The notes beneath the pieces were generated by a model. That model made no database searches, had not been told where the DNA came from, and was given only the letters and a program-made list of their open reading frames with translations. From Oscarella lobularis (taxonomy: Eukaryota > Porifera > Homoscleromorpha > Homosclerophorida > Oscarellidae), in NCBI RefSeq assembly GCF_947507565.1, contig NC_089177.1, positions 1,922,001 through 1,986,000 on the forward strand: a stretch of DNA of 64,000 nt, in the 5' to 3' direction. This document shows positions 25,285-37,300 of this stretch, piece by piece; the first letter of the stretch is position 1; every line of letters starts with the position of its first letter. The translations under genes and the position numbers were made by a program.

Positions 25285-25345
25285 GCAAGAGGTAAGATAA
25301 CTTCGATTTCCGTTATCTGTATATGAACGGCGACTCTTAGTTTAG
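25285..25345 (+). repeat. donor-plus-hairpin repeat, copy 2
   Basis: AGAGGTAAGATAAC, then TTTCCGTT...AACGGCGACTC, where CCGTT and AACGG pair as a 5-bp stem. It resembles copy 1 in order and spacing. Confidence 0.35.
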
Positions 25346-25449
25346 ACGTTAGTCATTTTGAAGTTCTTCCTCAGTGTCCTCTCGCTGATCTAACAAAAGG
25401 CATTTTTTACACGAACCGCGTTTTCATTCCTTACTCCAACCTTTTGGGC

Positions 25450-25525
25450 AGCCTCAGAGAGGTGAGTTATTACTGGGAACGATCAAATTCTGTATTTTGT
25501 CTATGAAAAACGGTGACCCTTAGTT
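25450..25525 (+). repeat. donor-plus-hairpin repeat, copy 3
   Basis: AGAGAGGTGAGTTATTAC, then a longer spacer and AAAAACGGTGACCCTTAG. The donor part and the ACGGxGAC part match copies 1 and 2; the hairpin is weaker. Confidence 0.3.
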
Positions 25526-25755
25526 AGAAGGACCTTGACTGCAGTAGTCCTGTGACTCCTCACATCTGACATGGTATTTTGCACCACTCCAAAGAAAGTC
25601 CTTATAAGGCTGCGTAAAAATGATGTCTTTAGCTGACTTAGATAGGGCTCGGCCCTCCCACGGCCGCGAGCTCCCTGCGCATGATCGCGTGGAAAGGGCA
25701 AAAGCTTTGTCATTGACCACGCCTATTTTTTAGTTGCTCACGTTCTGAGAAGATA

Positions 25756-28558
25756 ATGGCGAGCAGTGACGAAAAAAGCCCTCTCATGGAAATGAGCGAG
25801 TCTAGTTCTTACGCGGCGCCGGCCGCTGCACGTCGACTTTCGGAGCCTGCGTTTCGCGCAACTCTTTCGTGGGAAAGCGTCACTGCCGTTGCCCGAAGTT
25901 CGCGCTCTCTGTCTGATCGAGTTGGAGGGGTCAAGAGTGAAGATAAAGTCATACTGGACAATGGTATGTTTTAGATGAGAGGGGGCATTTTGCTATAGAT
26001 AGCCTAGGGATAGAGCAGCTTCATCTCCTTTTGTGAGGTGTTGGTGTCATTTCAAAAATTTGTATCGGTTTTAAATACCCATGTATTTTAGTACGAGGCA
26101 TTGCAAGAGCAACCGAGCTAATTGCACTGATGGGAGCAAGGCATGCAAACCTCTATTAGTGTTGTTAGAGTTTCAGCGTCTGTTCTTTTTTAGCGGAGCT
26201 GGAAAAACAACGTTGCTTGATTTCTTGGCCAATCAAACGAGTTCTTTGAAAGTCACGGGCACAGTCCGTTTGAACGGAAGAAAAATCACCAAATCTGAAC
26301 TTGGAAATGTCGCTGCGTACGTTCACCAAGAGGATCTCTTTATAGGAACGCTGAAAGTGTCAGAACATCTTCGCTTTCAGGTAATTTAAATTTGAAAAAG
26401 AGAAATCTGGTTGTGAGTGAGTTACAGTCGATGTTCTTTTAGGCGGCTCTTCGAATGAAACAAGGTGATACGACTCAAGTTGACGACATAATGCGCGAAA
26501 TGGGGCTGGAGAAGTGCAAAGACACAGTTATTGGAATTCCGGGTAAAATGAAAGGCATTTCCGGTGGTGAAAAGAAGAGGTTGGCTTTTGCAAGCGAGGT
26601 AAAGAAACCCTTTGACGTACGTACGTACATAGTACGTCATTGTCATTCTTGACTATGTGTAGATTTTGGGAAATCCTTCTATTCTACTGGCTGACGAACC
26701 CACATCTGGGCTTGATTCCTTCATGGCGGAGTCAGTCGTGCACGTGTTGCAGAGATTGGCATCTAGTGGTCGCACGGTTTTGTGCACTATACACCAGCCT
26801 TCATCTGACACGTTTGCCCTATTCGATCGTTTGATTTTATTATCCCAAGGAAGAGTCGCCTATTACGGATCGTCGGTCGACGCCATGCCGTTTTTCAGCA
26901 AACTCGGGTTTCAATGTCCAACGAATTACAATCCTGCTGATTTTTACATTCGCGAGTTGGCGATTGTGCCGGGAAAGGAAGGAAAATGCAGAGAGAAGGC
27001 AGAGGTTGTATACAGAGTGGCGACGCTCAATTATAATAGTTTAATGTCATCTGTTTTTATTTAGAGAATTTGTAATGCATTCGAAGAAAGCGAACATGCT
27101 GGTGCTCTCAACAGAAGTCTTGCAGATGAAACTAACAGAGCCGTACGTATAGACCTAATTTATAGTTGCTTCTTACAGCATCTTTTGTCAGGCCGACTCG
27201 GAGCTGATTCCCTTCTCCAAGTCCAAAGGGTTTGTTACATTTCCTCCGTATTATGCATACTATGTCTAGCAATTCGAAAAAATATATACAGCTACAACGC
27301 TCATTGGTGTACTCAGTTTGGATGGGTTTGTCTACGGGCTTGGCTATCCAACATTAGAGACAAGACTGCCGTGAGAGTGAAGATTGGCCAGTCTATCGTA
27401 AGGGCGCCATGATTTGTACCACAATGGTAGTATCAGAAAATTTCAGGTTATAGCGTTGCTGATGGGATTGATGTATTATAAAACTGGATACGATCAACAA
27501 CGAGTTCAAAACATTCCAGCCGCATTGTTTTTTGCTGTTATTCAGTTGTCAATCAGCACAATGATAGCTGTTCTACAGGTTATACTTAATTACATATTCA
27601 GTGTTTTTCTTGACCTTATTATTCTAGACGTTTCCGGTGGAAATGCCTGTGTTCTTGCGAGAACATCGATCCCGACTTTATCGACCGCTTGTCTTCTATT
27701 TGGCCAAATCAATAGCTGACGTTGGCTCTTTTGCACACTTTATTGAGCCTTAGTTAAATAAATTTCCTTCTTTTTCAACAGACCCCTTTTGTTGTTATAC
27801 AAGTGCTCGTCTTCAGCGCCGTGTCGTACTTCATGATAGGTAGGTGCTTTTAAAAAATTGGACTCGCTACTGTGGACGGCATTGCGCAGGTCTTCACGAC
27901 GGGGCAGACCGGTTCTTCCTCTTCTTCAGTTTGTGCGTCATAATAGCCATGGTGTCTCTATCTCTTGGTAAGAAGACTTTTATTTCACTTTACAACCTCA
28001 ACGCCTCTTTTAATTCTATAGGGTACTTAGTTTCTGCTTCGGTGCCATCTGTTTCAGTGGCATTGGCCATCGGTCCGGTATCTTTTATTCCGTTTCTTCT
28101 CTTTGGCGGATTCTTTATTCGTTCGGGAACTGTGTAAGGGATTAGTAAGTCGATCTTGATACAATCGACTGATATGCGTATATTTTATAGCCCTGTCTAT
28201 CTTGAATGGATTCAGTACATTTCTTGGTTTTACTACGGTTTTGAAGCGCTTATGATAAATGAATGGCGAGGCACAAATCTGAGTAAATTGAGTGTAGTCA
28301 TATGTGCTCCTTTAGCATAACTTCGCGCCTTTAGCATGCTCTTCGATCCAAAATTGCTTTTCAAATGGAACACAAGTTCTCGATCACCTTGGATTGGTTG
28401 AGGTTAGCGTACTTTCTTGCAGAAAATGAAGAGGTCTAATAAGGTTATCGCAGAGCCATTTTCTTCGCGATCTTGGCCTCTTAGGAGCGCTGTTTCTAGG
28501 GTTCCGAATTTTGACCGCTTTTGTCATTTGGATTCGCGTTTACAGAAGTGAAAAGTAG
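25756..28558 (+). CDS. ABCG: ABC transporter, subfamily G half-transporter
   Basis: Exons 25756-25963, 26092-26140, 26194-26380, 26443-26598, 26663-27004, 27065-27142, 27192-27229, 27292-27397, 27447-27578, 27628-27720, 27782-27839, 27890-27967, 28022-28133, 28191-28282, 28335-28402 and 28454-28558 give 633 residues, a normal size for the family. The N-terminal nucleotide-binding domain has Walker A GASGAGKTT, the signature [12 protein letters not shown], Walker [13 protein letters not shown] and the switch His in CTIHQPSS. The C-terminal half has six likely TM helices and an extracellular loop with Cys and an N-glycosylation site before the last helix. ABCG proteins dimerise and export lipids, sterols or xenobiotics; the substrate here is not readable. 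Intron 2 (26141-26193) has a GC donor, and it splits the Walker A codons. Confidence 0.95.
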
Positions 28559-28756
28559 CATTTATCACTTCTTTCTAACATCAAGATGAGTTCTCCTTAC
28601 CACTGCCAGTGGTAGATACAGCGAATATGTCTGCATTGTTTTAATTGGCTGTTTAGTGTTGTGTGATGTGGGTTTACGCCTTTGTTGTAGACATTTTCTC
28701 CTCGGTTGTCTATCCGGGACGTTCTCTTTCAATGTCCCGTTGACGAGTATTTTGCG

Positions 28757-31145
28757 ATGGCTTTCACAAGCGCCGAGACCCGTCTTCGCGGAAGCATCGA
28801 CTTTTCTGCTTATTACGAAACTCTATGCGCCTTGCAGGATTCTTGTCCGTTTCGAGAAGTCGTCTCTGGAGCGAGAAAGGGTCGAGTCGTTGTGAATGCC
28901 GATCGTTTGGCCCTGTCCGACTGGCATCCGCTTCTGAAGGCACTTCAAATTAATAAGAGTCTCGATTATATTGCGTTTCGTCGATACAGACGAAGGAAAC
29001 CGACTCAAGAAGGCAAAATGAAGCTGTGTCAAAATTAGAGAGAGAAACTCAACGTTAATTTTTTCGCAGAGAGACAGCTATGGACTCGATGCAAGTTCGG
29101 AGTTCGAGGAAGTCATCCGGCGATTGCAAAGAGAGAAGTGACGACGAAGTTATGCAGGTAGGTGCACCAGAGGCCAGTTTGATTTTTTTTCAATCATTTG
29201 TTTCAGAGCTATTGCTGATTGTTTGACTGTGACGTCAAACTTGACGTCGCTCGAGTTGGAAGACATCTCACTGAAAATTGACAACGTTCAAACATTATCC
29301 AACGTAATCGCATTGGAGTGATAATTTTATTAGAATGCATTTTCTTGTGTAGGGTATGACAAGAAATTCGTCAGTGAGGACATTTAGTCTGAAGTATTGT
29401 CAACTTGGAGACAGGTGTTTAGAAGGTACAGAATGCAGGTGTAGTCACTTTCAGTGTTACTCGTTTTTTGACTCTTCGCTCTTCCAGTCCTGAGCAAAGG
29501 AATACGAAATTGTTGCAATCTAGTAACAGTCGATTTTTCTGGATGCTGTCTAACGTGGAAGGGAGCCAAGACAGTTGCAGAATTGATCAAAGTGGTGTTT
29601 TGTAGAAATTAAATATTGGGGCAAATTTTATGTTTTCTCTATAGTTTCAATCCACGCAGCGACACAGTCAAGCGTGGAAAGACTCCCTACGTCAGAAGGA
29701 GCCAAACCTGGACAAAATGGGCGGATTGAGACGAATAACTTTGTGCGGAAATCTGCTGTTGGGAGACAAAGGCGCATGTCTGCTTGCTGAAGCACTGGAA
29801 GATGATCTCTGGCTAAAGGGTAAGTAAGTACAAGGACGCGCTGTCGGGAGAGCATTTGTTGAGCACAGTAACTGATTAGGATGTGTTTTTATTAATTTTT
29901 CTCACTATTTTTCTCTGTCTCTAGCTCTTGATCTTCAACAGTGTGGCATATCTAACAAGGGAGCCAGACAGCTTCTCGCCTGTTTGGGGTACAAAACGAA
30001 TTTGTCCGTTCTCGACATTCGACTTAATCCGCTCATTGGTAACAGCGTGTCTGCTGGCGCGAATCTTTATTCGATTTTTCAACTAGATGCGACAGTTCGT
30101 AACTCCATTCTTCTCGCTGTCACTGAAGATTCTCAGGCTGAGGTGTCAAAGGCGCTTAAAATTAGGAGAGTGGTATAGGTATCTGTTTTTCTTTAGGAAG
30201 CATTTCCTTGGCTCGACCTGGCTCAAGAGCCTGAGACCCTTTCAACTTCTGCACCGACTCGAATCAGTGTACCAGCGAAGAAGCAGCGCAACGTTTCCTA
30301 CAGAGGGCCTTTGAGAACTCAGTACCGGTAAAGAAAAGTTTTTTTGTGCTTGGCTGCAAATTTAGCCAATTGTTAGGAAACGTCCTGCCAATGGAAATCG
30401 TTCTATTGTTACCATGATTGGTTCAGAGGTACGCGGTGTTACTTTCGTGGTGCTGTCTTTCCTTCTTCAATTGTCACGTTAGACGACTACAGGTGCTACG
30501 ATTTCAGCGAATACTTCTGGCACTTCTTTGTACCAGTCGACGGATGCCAAGCAAGTGAATGAGCTAAGCCAGATGGAAGCGTTTCATAGAGAAATACAAC
30601 GGCTAAGAGTGACTAATTAATAAAATTTTGTTATTAGTAACGAGCTGCGTTAGGTTTCTATTGAACTTTGCAAGGACTCTTTAGCGAAGGAGATTCAGGG
30701 CAGAGCTGAAGCTGAAGCAAGGATAGTTGAAGTAGGGAGCTTGCTCTAGCTACTCTCTTTTGTATACGACGACTATTATGTCTATGAATGTATAGTTAGA
30801 AGTTGAAAACAGTCGTCTCAAAAGCGAATTAATGAAATCATATCAGGCAATTAGAAGTATTTATTTGCAAATTATTGGTTACTTTATTTTATGCATAGGT
30901 CGAACACGGACAGCCAGGACAGGCTTCTAACGGTGTGTCACGGCGTTTTTTGCGTCGTACGTGCTCACATAGTGTTCTGTAGGTAAGACCGTCTTGGATG
31001 ACGAAAGTACTCTGGAGGCTGTTGAAACTGCCATAAAGAAGTTTCACGCCTTTGTGGATCTGTTGAAGGCCAACGAGTAAAACATTTAATTTGTTTTGGG
31101 GTCTATCACGACTTCTTCTGCAGGCTTGATCATCTCACTCAGTGA
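28757..31145 (+). CDS. CEP78: centrosomal protein of 78 kDa homologue
   Basis: Exons 28757-29012, 29070-29157, 29207-29303, 29353-29425, 29488-29591, 29645-29819, 29925-30038, 30087-30172, 30197-30327, 30377-30428, 30483-30608, 30654-30731, 30796-30846, 30899-30932, 30983-31076 and 31124-31145 give about 526 residues. Recognised from family-specific blocks: YYETLCALQ near the start, VNADRLALSDWHPLL, leucine-rich repeats such as LVTVDFSGCCLTW and LKALDLQQCGISNKGA, the NPLI block, a coiled coil, and a C-terminal KKFHAFVDLLKANE. CEP78 is a centriole/cilium-base protein that regulates centrosomal ubiquitination and ciliogenesis. It is shorter than the vertebrate protein (about 690-720), mainly in the low-complexity middle. 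Introns 1 (29013-29069) and 13 (30847-30898) need GC donors. The last exon is uncertain: without it a stop lies at 31078-31080. Confidence 0.88.
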
Positions 31146-31817
31146 AGGTCAAGGACTGTAAGACCTTAGTTGCTGCTGGAAGTGCGGTAACCCTGTAGAT
31201 GTAAATAAGTACTTCCGAACCGGAAGATAAATTTAGCCTGCCTTGTCATTGTCTGGCAATTCAACCTTGCCTCCTCGCTCCAGCCCTAATATGCAGCAAA
31301 ATCGGCATATGTTATATAAAGGTCTCCATTTGGTGACACAGTATATCCTCGTCTTTAATCCTGTTCGTGCCCTATAATTCTTACCTCTGTTTGGTGCTGC
31401 AAACGGTCTCTTCCACTGACGCTCTTCATTATTTCGCGTGTTTGGGGGCACCAAAGAGGCCTCTTTTAATTAATGTTTACCTGTGGGTGGGGTTCGCGTG
31501 TTGTTCTTTGCTTGCTCTGTGCTTGCACGCCACGCAGCGTATCATTCAACGCTTAGCACGTAGGATGTTGACAGCAACGCTGGGTCTACGTCATGGCCCT
31601 CAGCGAGGAAGTATCCTGGTCAGCGAGGGGAGATTGGGAAGAGGTAGTTTACAAGCAGTTACTGTACTAATGTACTGTACTAGTGTACTGCAGTACCTAG
31701 AAAAGTTTGGTCTATACTAAATTAGCAGTTTCGGTTGTGCAAATGCACGCTCTTTCTACGTGCAATATACTTTTGTCTGTGAGAGCTAGTGAGCTAAGCG
31801 TTAATTAAGAGTAAGAG
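31146..31817. other. intergenic region, convergent 3' ends of CEP78 and the cadherin gene
   Basis: About 670 bp between two genes that point toward each other. I see no conserved coding sequence or RNA gene. A short open frame near 31367-31720 has no recognisable features. Confidence 0.5.
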
Positions 31818-33158
31818 TCAGTGGACCAAAAGCGCGAGAAACACGCTAACAGACATCAAGAGATTATAGTACATTGCAAGCAGACCTGTTTCTCCGCTCG
31901 CTGTAGTAGTCACTGTAATGCTTGTTGTTTCTGTAGGCGAATTTGCGGATGCTGTTGAAAAATATGCTGTTGGCGAATATGGTTTTGAGGTAAGAACTGC
32001 GCTTGGAAGCAGACCGGTTTCTCTGCTCGCTGAAGTAGTGACTGAACTGGTTTTCGAATTTCTTGTTGTTTGCGAAGAAGAAGTTGCTGATGCTGTTGAG
32101 GTAACAAGTTCGCTTGCAACGTCGATTACAGTTATTATTACAGTCACTTCAGCGGTTTTCGGTGGAATGCCTATCAGTATGAGCAGTGCAATTCAAAGGT
32201 GAAGCGACTTTGACGTACAGTACTTACCTCCGTCTGTTGCGTAAGCCGTTATTGTAAAGCTGCTTTGTTTGTCGTAGTCGAAGTTCTTGATACTTCTGAC
32301 TATTCCTGTTAGCCGCTCAATGTCAAAATAGTCATTAGGGCTCAGAGAATAAGTTACTTCTCCGTTTGCGCCTTCATCTGGATCTGTAGCCTTTACGACA
32401 GTCACGTAGCTACCATTTTGTGCGTCTTCAAGTACAGTAGCAAGGTAAGGTGACTTTTCAAACAAAGGTTCATTGTCGTTGACGTCAATAATTTCTACAG
32501 ATACGGTTGCCGTAGCTGTCTTTGATGTACTTGAACTCTGTGCCGTCACAAGAAATTGGTATGTACTTTGAGTCTCGCGATCTAACTCGACGGCAGTACG
32601 TATTGATTCTGTGTAGGGATCAATGTTGAAGTCTCGATCAGAATTGACGATTTCGTAGGTAATCGTGCCGTTATCCCCTGATGCTATGACCGTTACGACT
32701 GCTGTTCCTGCAGGAGAATCTTCACTTACAGAAGCACTGTATGCAGCAGAAGAGAATGCAAAAGTCGTGTCTCTCCTTCGAACAATCAACTTTGCCTCTT
32801 TGGTGATAGAGAATGCCACGTCAACAAACAGGCATGAGGTGCGATTTTTCCTGGAGAATTGGACGAGCTTGAGCAGAATTCTGCTGCTTTTAGCTTCATA
32901 TTCTCGAGCGCGACGGCCTTCAATGCGAACAAGACCCGAGAGAGTGAGTCGAGCTCGGAAATCTTCAGCCGGTGCGATCATTTCAACAGATATAATTCTA
33001 AGGGAACGAACGTTGAAGGGTCTAATCCAACCGATGATTTGCCAGTTAGAAGACGATGGTGGAATTCCGTGAAGGCGCAAGGAACCTTCGCACAGGTCGA
33101 TTCTAATCGTTGCGCAAACGACGGAAAACAGCAGGCAGATAATAATGATCATCTGCAT
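31818..33158 (-). CDS. small two-repeat cadherin, probably GPI-anchored
   Basis: Exons (minus strand) 33158-32228 and 32170-31818 give 427 residues; a 57-bp GT-AG intron separates them. The start at 33158 gives a clear signal peptide (MQMIIIICLLFSVVCA). An earlier in-frame ATG at 33308 would place 50 residues before it. After about 130 residues with no recognised domain, two cadherin repeats follow, with LDRE, DVNDNEP, ATDPDEGANG and FDYDKQ motifs that form Ca-binding sites. A Ser/Thr-rich stalk has two repeats of a T-x-S/T-A-S-x-E-T-G-L-L pattern. The protein ends in a short hydrophobic stretch (MSVSVFLALLVH) with no cytoplasmic tail, as in a GPI-attachment signal. Inference: a surface adhesion protein without beta-catenin coupling. 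A tail-anchored or mis-spliced longer cadherin is the alternative. Confidence 0.82.
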
Positions 33159-33718
33159 AACGATTTGTGAAGCTGGACCTCTTTTCTGTCGTCGAGGGGA
33201 GAAGAAGATGCAACAGTGAGTTACGTACTCGCTATCGCCGAGAGGTGTGAGGATGCAATAGCGGAAGAAAAACTGGTGAGTAATCTGATTTATAGTTGGA
33301 GGATACAATCAATGGCTTGACGAGTCTAAGCTCAATTAAATACAGTATATACGTATATGCTGAAGATTCAAGACACATCTGCGTGGCCATGCAATAGCTC
33401 TACAAAGAGGTCGTCGCACTACTATACGTCTTACCGGCAGTATAGTCAAAAAACAACTTGGCTCCTAATTTGAAAAACTTGAAGGGCGTCGTCGCTACCG
33501 GAAAAGAGTCGCAGCGTCGTTGGCCGTCGACGAAGCTCGCAAGCAACTCTTCCAAGAATTATAATTGCTCGCGTTGTTAATTTATGTGGTAAACAATTTA
33601 AAAAATACTCTTATCCCGCGTTTTTAATTATTAATAAACAGTTTGAGCAAAATGCTGCTCCCTCGCGCTCGTACCACGAGACGAGAGAGTGTTTAGCAAC
33701 GTCACCAATGGCGCGGTG
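33159..33718. other. intergenic region upstream of the cadherin gene
   Basis: About 560 bp that should hold the cadherin promoter (minus strand). I see no gene, and no motif I can support. Confidence 0.45.
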
Positions 33719-33995
33719 TCCCGTATGTCCGGGTAGGGTAAACGGTTTTTCCTTGTTTTTCTTAAAAAGCCAGTTACCCTACCCGGACATACGGGCATCG
33801 GAAAAATACAAAGCGCAGAGATTAAATAGTAGATATTAATCTCCTGATGCCCGTATGTCCGGGTTGAAAACGGCCTCTACGAAAAAACGTAAAAACCATA
33901 TACGGGACACTGGCTGCTCTGATGCCCGTATATCCGGGTAGGGTAAACGGCTTTTTGCGAGAAAACGAGGAAAAACCGTTTACCCTACCCGGGCC
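33719..33995. repeat. cluster of palindromic fold-back repeats
   Basis: A core of about 26 bp (cccgtatgtccgggtagg then gtaaacgg) occurs five times with alternating orientation: 33720-33745 direct, about 33771-33797 inverted, 33846-33873 direct (diverged), 33921-33950 direct, and 33971-33994 inverted. Pairs form hairpins with loops of about 20-50 nt. A further palindrome (gagattaa...ttaatctc) sits between the second and third copies, so 33771-33873 is one larger fold-back. It looks like nested MITE/fold-back DNA. Confidence 0.8.
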
Positions 33996-34133
33996 TTAGT
34001 ATTGGTGAAACGTGTATTGGTGATATCACTGATATCACAGTCAAGGTACTACGTCATTCTACGTCGCGTGAAAAGAAAAGTACACGGTGTACAACATAAT
34101 TGGCTACCCTACCGAATAAATGACTTCTAACTA

Positions 34134-34303
34134 ATAGTAAGACAGAAGAACTACAAATACATGTAAACAAAAAAAATTCCTACAAAGAATGTAAACAAAA
34201 CCAAGCACAAACAATATCCAAACAATCATGCACGCGTGCTAATATATATTTTCCGAGCGAATTAGAACAAAATTCAGTTTTACGAACACTTACACGCACG
34301 CAA
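34134..34303. repeat. 3' flank shared by the two sacsin genes, copy A
   Basis: Starting at aatagtaagacagaa, this flank is nearly the same as 49306-49489 just after sacsin B, with small indels. It marks the 3' edge of the tandem duplication and probably contains the 3' UTR. Confidence 0.85.
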
Positions 34304-37300
34304 TTAAAATACTTCACTAGTTACGTTTCGAACACCCTCGGCGTTCTCCAAAGCCGCTCTAGCTTCTTCCTGGCTATAGAAGAAAGCAGGAACCCGACAC
34401 GAAAAATCAGGATATCGCGAACGAATGTAGTCTGTGTCGTCCAAATTCGTCGCGTAATTATTCAGCCGAATTGCTGCTAATGAAGGTAGGTAATTTGTTG
34501 CATGAAGAAACAGATGCAAGTTGTGCTTTTTCATTCGTTCGCTGTCCAATCCTTTCTTGAAGAGCAATATGCCCTTAAGTGCCTTTTCGGCGCACTCATG
34601 AGAGAGGAAGCAGACGAGTGCAAAGTTCGGCGTTACTATGCTGCCGACTTGCCTTTGGTAGTGTTCCTGAGCAGCTAGCAGGTCAGCCTTAGCTTGATCA
34701 AAGAACATGCTGCCTAACTCGGGATCCCTACTGAGTTGTGGAGGTGAAGGAGGATCACGGAAAAACGAAAAATGAGGAGCAGATGATCCACCGGTTCCTC
34801 TTGAGCGAGAACGAGAGCGATGGCTTCTTGCATAATTATCCCAACGGTCGTAGTGAAAACCCCAATTTGTGGACGATCTACCAAACGAGCCAGACCACCC
34901 AGACTCTTCCGTACCGTTCGGCCCTTCCTCGATCCGCGCATGCAAATATTTGAAAACATCTTCTGCATCGGGATCATCACATTTATCAGGATGCCATTTC
35001 AAGTAGAGACGCTTAATCGCTCTTCTTCTGTCGTCTTCGGAAGAAAGCTTCCATATATCGGACACAAGTCGACGCACCTCGGAAAATTTCTCTTCCAAAG
35101 ACAGCGTTCGTCGAATGCCCGTGATGCCTTCGGTGACTGGGTCTTCTTTCAAAACCAATTCAACACAATCGCTCGGCTTGGTAGGACGATTACTCATAAA
35201 TTTATACATCCTTAGACTGTCAGCCTCAATTGGTTCTTCTTTGCCGATGTCAATCATGTACTTGGGTCTGTGAAGCAAATCCTCTTGAATGGCATCGCCA
35301 TCAATATGCTCGTACACTTTGTTTACAATTTTGGCATAGATGTAGTTATCATCGCAATCCTCGTCGTCACCAATTTCATAGGCAATCCATTCGTCAACTT
35401 CAAACTTGAAATTATAATCTTGATCAATTCTTTCTCGGTGACAAGCATGAACTGCCTTTCCACACGCTGCCCTGCCGTAGATAGGCTTGCTCGGAAAGCG
35501 AATGCCCACAGCTGCTGTGACAAATTTGATATTAAACTCTTGCTCCAAGTAGGACGGTATTTCGTCGGGACTTTCTAGACTAAGAATATTGACAACCACG
35601 CTTTGTTCAATACGGCATTTCAAAAACTTGATAATCTCCTTAACAACTTTGACACGGTTAGGGCTTCGATGATCCGTCCACTTATCCAATACAGATTCTG
35701 ATAAAATCAGCGTAGGTTTCCCGGCTTGGTAAAATTCGTCCAAGAATACAGTTCCGTCTTCCGCTTCACCAACTTCAGTCTGGCTTTCAAAGATAACAAC
35801 AGATGTAAAAAAAGATTTCAGACATTTTACGCAAAAGTTTTCAGCTAGCGCTTTAAATCTCGCCATGACAATTTGAGTAACCTCGGTCCTATGCTCGTGA
35901 ACATGTATACTTCTGATTCCATTGATAAAATGCTCCGATGTCAAGAAGAATTCTAGGTCTTCGGCCAATTCAATGTGCTTGCCACTTGAAGACTCGACGA
36001 TAGTCTCTCTTTTAATTTTCATTCCCAACAACGATGACAGCAACCGAGGTCGAAGCTTTTCTGGAAGTAAGTCTACCGTGTCTTCGTGGATAGGAAGCAG
36101 CTGACATTTATTTAGATCAATAAGAAAGGAGTATGGCAGTTGGTCTGTAAGATTCTGGTGCCTGACGCTATCCAAAAATACAAGATTTTGAGAAGGCTCC
36201 AATTTGTTGTTCTGGTTCAAAAGGTACAACGGCTCCAAAACAGTACACAATGAGTTGGCGCTAGTCGGATCGTCGCTACGTTTCTGACAATGTTTCAAGA
36301 GTAATGTAAACAACAGTTTAGTGGCCTGCACAGCCTTCTCCAGGTCATTGGGATTAAGTTCATTTTCTTTGTTTCGTAGAAAGATTTTTTCCAACACGCG
36401 AGCATAGTGAAAAGGTTTTGCTTCCGTATCTGTTCCAAAACGGCGAAGCAAATTGCTAAAACGAGCATAGCAGTCTTGTAATTCAAAGAAGTACGGAGAA
36501 ATTTCAGTTGCTCTTCGAGCGATTTGGATTGGAGAAACAAAGACGCCAGCTGCTGGGATGAAAACAAACTTCAAATCGTGCAACGATTTAATAGCGAATT
36601 TGCTGTCTGGATCAGCGCCGGCTTTCGTTAGCATGTCAGACTTTCTCAGATCCACTATGTGGCTAACTTCAAATTCGCTGCAAGAAAATCTAAGACTCTT
36701 TTGCAAAAATTCAAAAGTTTGAAGTGTCACTTCTGTCATTTCCTTAACATACTTGAGCTTGTGCTGTTTCTCCGGCTCTAGAACGCCCAAGGCTGCACTC
36801 TTTGAGTAACGCTCGATGTTGAAAATAACGTCTTTTATCGAAGGTATTTCCGATATTTTCAGCCATTTTCGCTTTTTCTCTGACAAACGAACAAGTTCTT
36901 CCCACTTCGGCATCAAGAACCGTGAGGTCCAGCAGAGGCGTTCATTGACTTTAGTAGACGCAACAGACTTTTCGAAGCTCGTAGCCCAACTACTCTCAAA
37001 ATAGGGTCTTGAGAGAGCAGATAATTCGTCTCTGATTTCTTCTGCTGGTAACCAAGCTGAGATAGCTAGTTTCTCCCAAACCACCTGAGGATATTGTCGA
37101 AATTCCACAAGATGGAGAAACAAGCATCTCGATTTCTCCGCCCAAAAAGAAAACTCTTCCGTTTTTCCTAATTTCCGTCCTTCTCTGGAAAGTGTCGAAG
37201 CAAGCTCTAAAAGTTTTTTATCAGTTGCCCGTACTTGAAGACCCAACGTTTCTAAGAAATTCAGCCAACGTAAATCAGAAATTCGTTCTTTCTTGGCAGC

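Larger units (their letters stand above)
25162..25755. other. intergenic region between chitin synthase B and the ABCG transporter
   Basis: About 590 bp. It starts with 3'-flank sequence shared with chitin synthase A and then holds two copies of the donor-plus-hairpin repeat (25285-25345, 25450-25525). The last part is the likely promoter/5' UTR of the ABCG gene. No coding sequence is seen. Confidence 0.5.

Noticed and set aside
31367-31720. 117-codon open frame on the plus strand between CEP78 and the cadherin gene
   Set aside because: No domain or signal that I recognise, and it lies between two convergent gene ends; treated as chance.
33719-33995. CRISPR-like array
   Set aside because: Repeats alternate in orientation and form palindromes, spacing is irregular, and the DNA is eukaryotic; this is fold-back repeat DNA.
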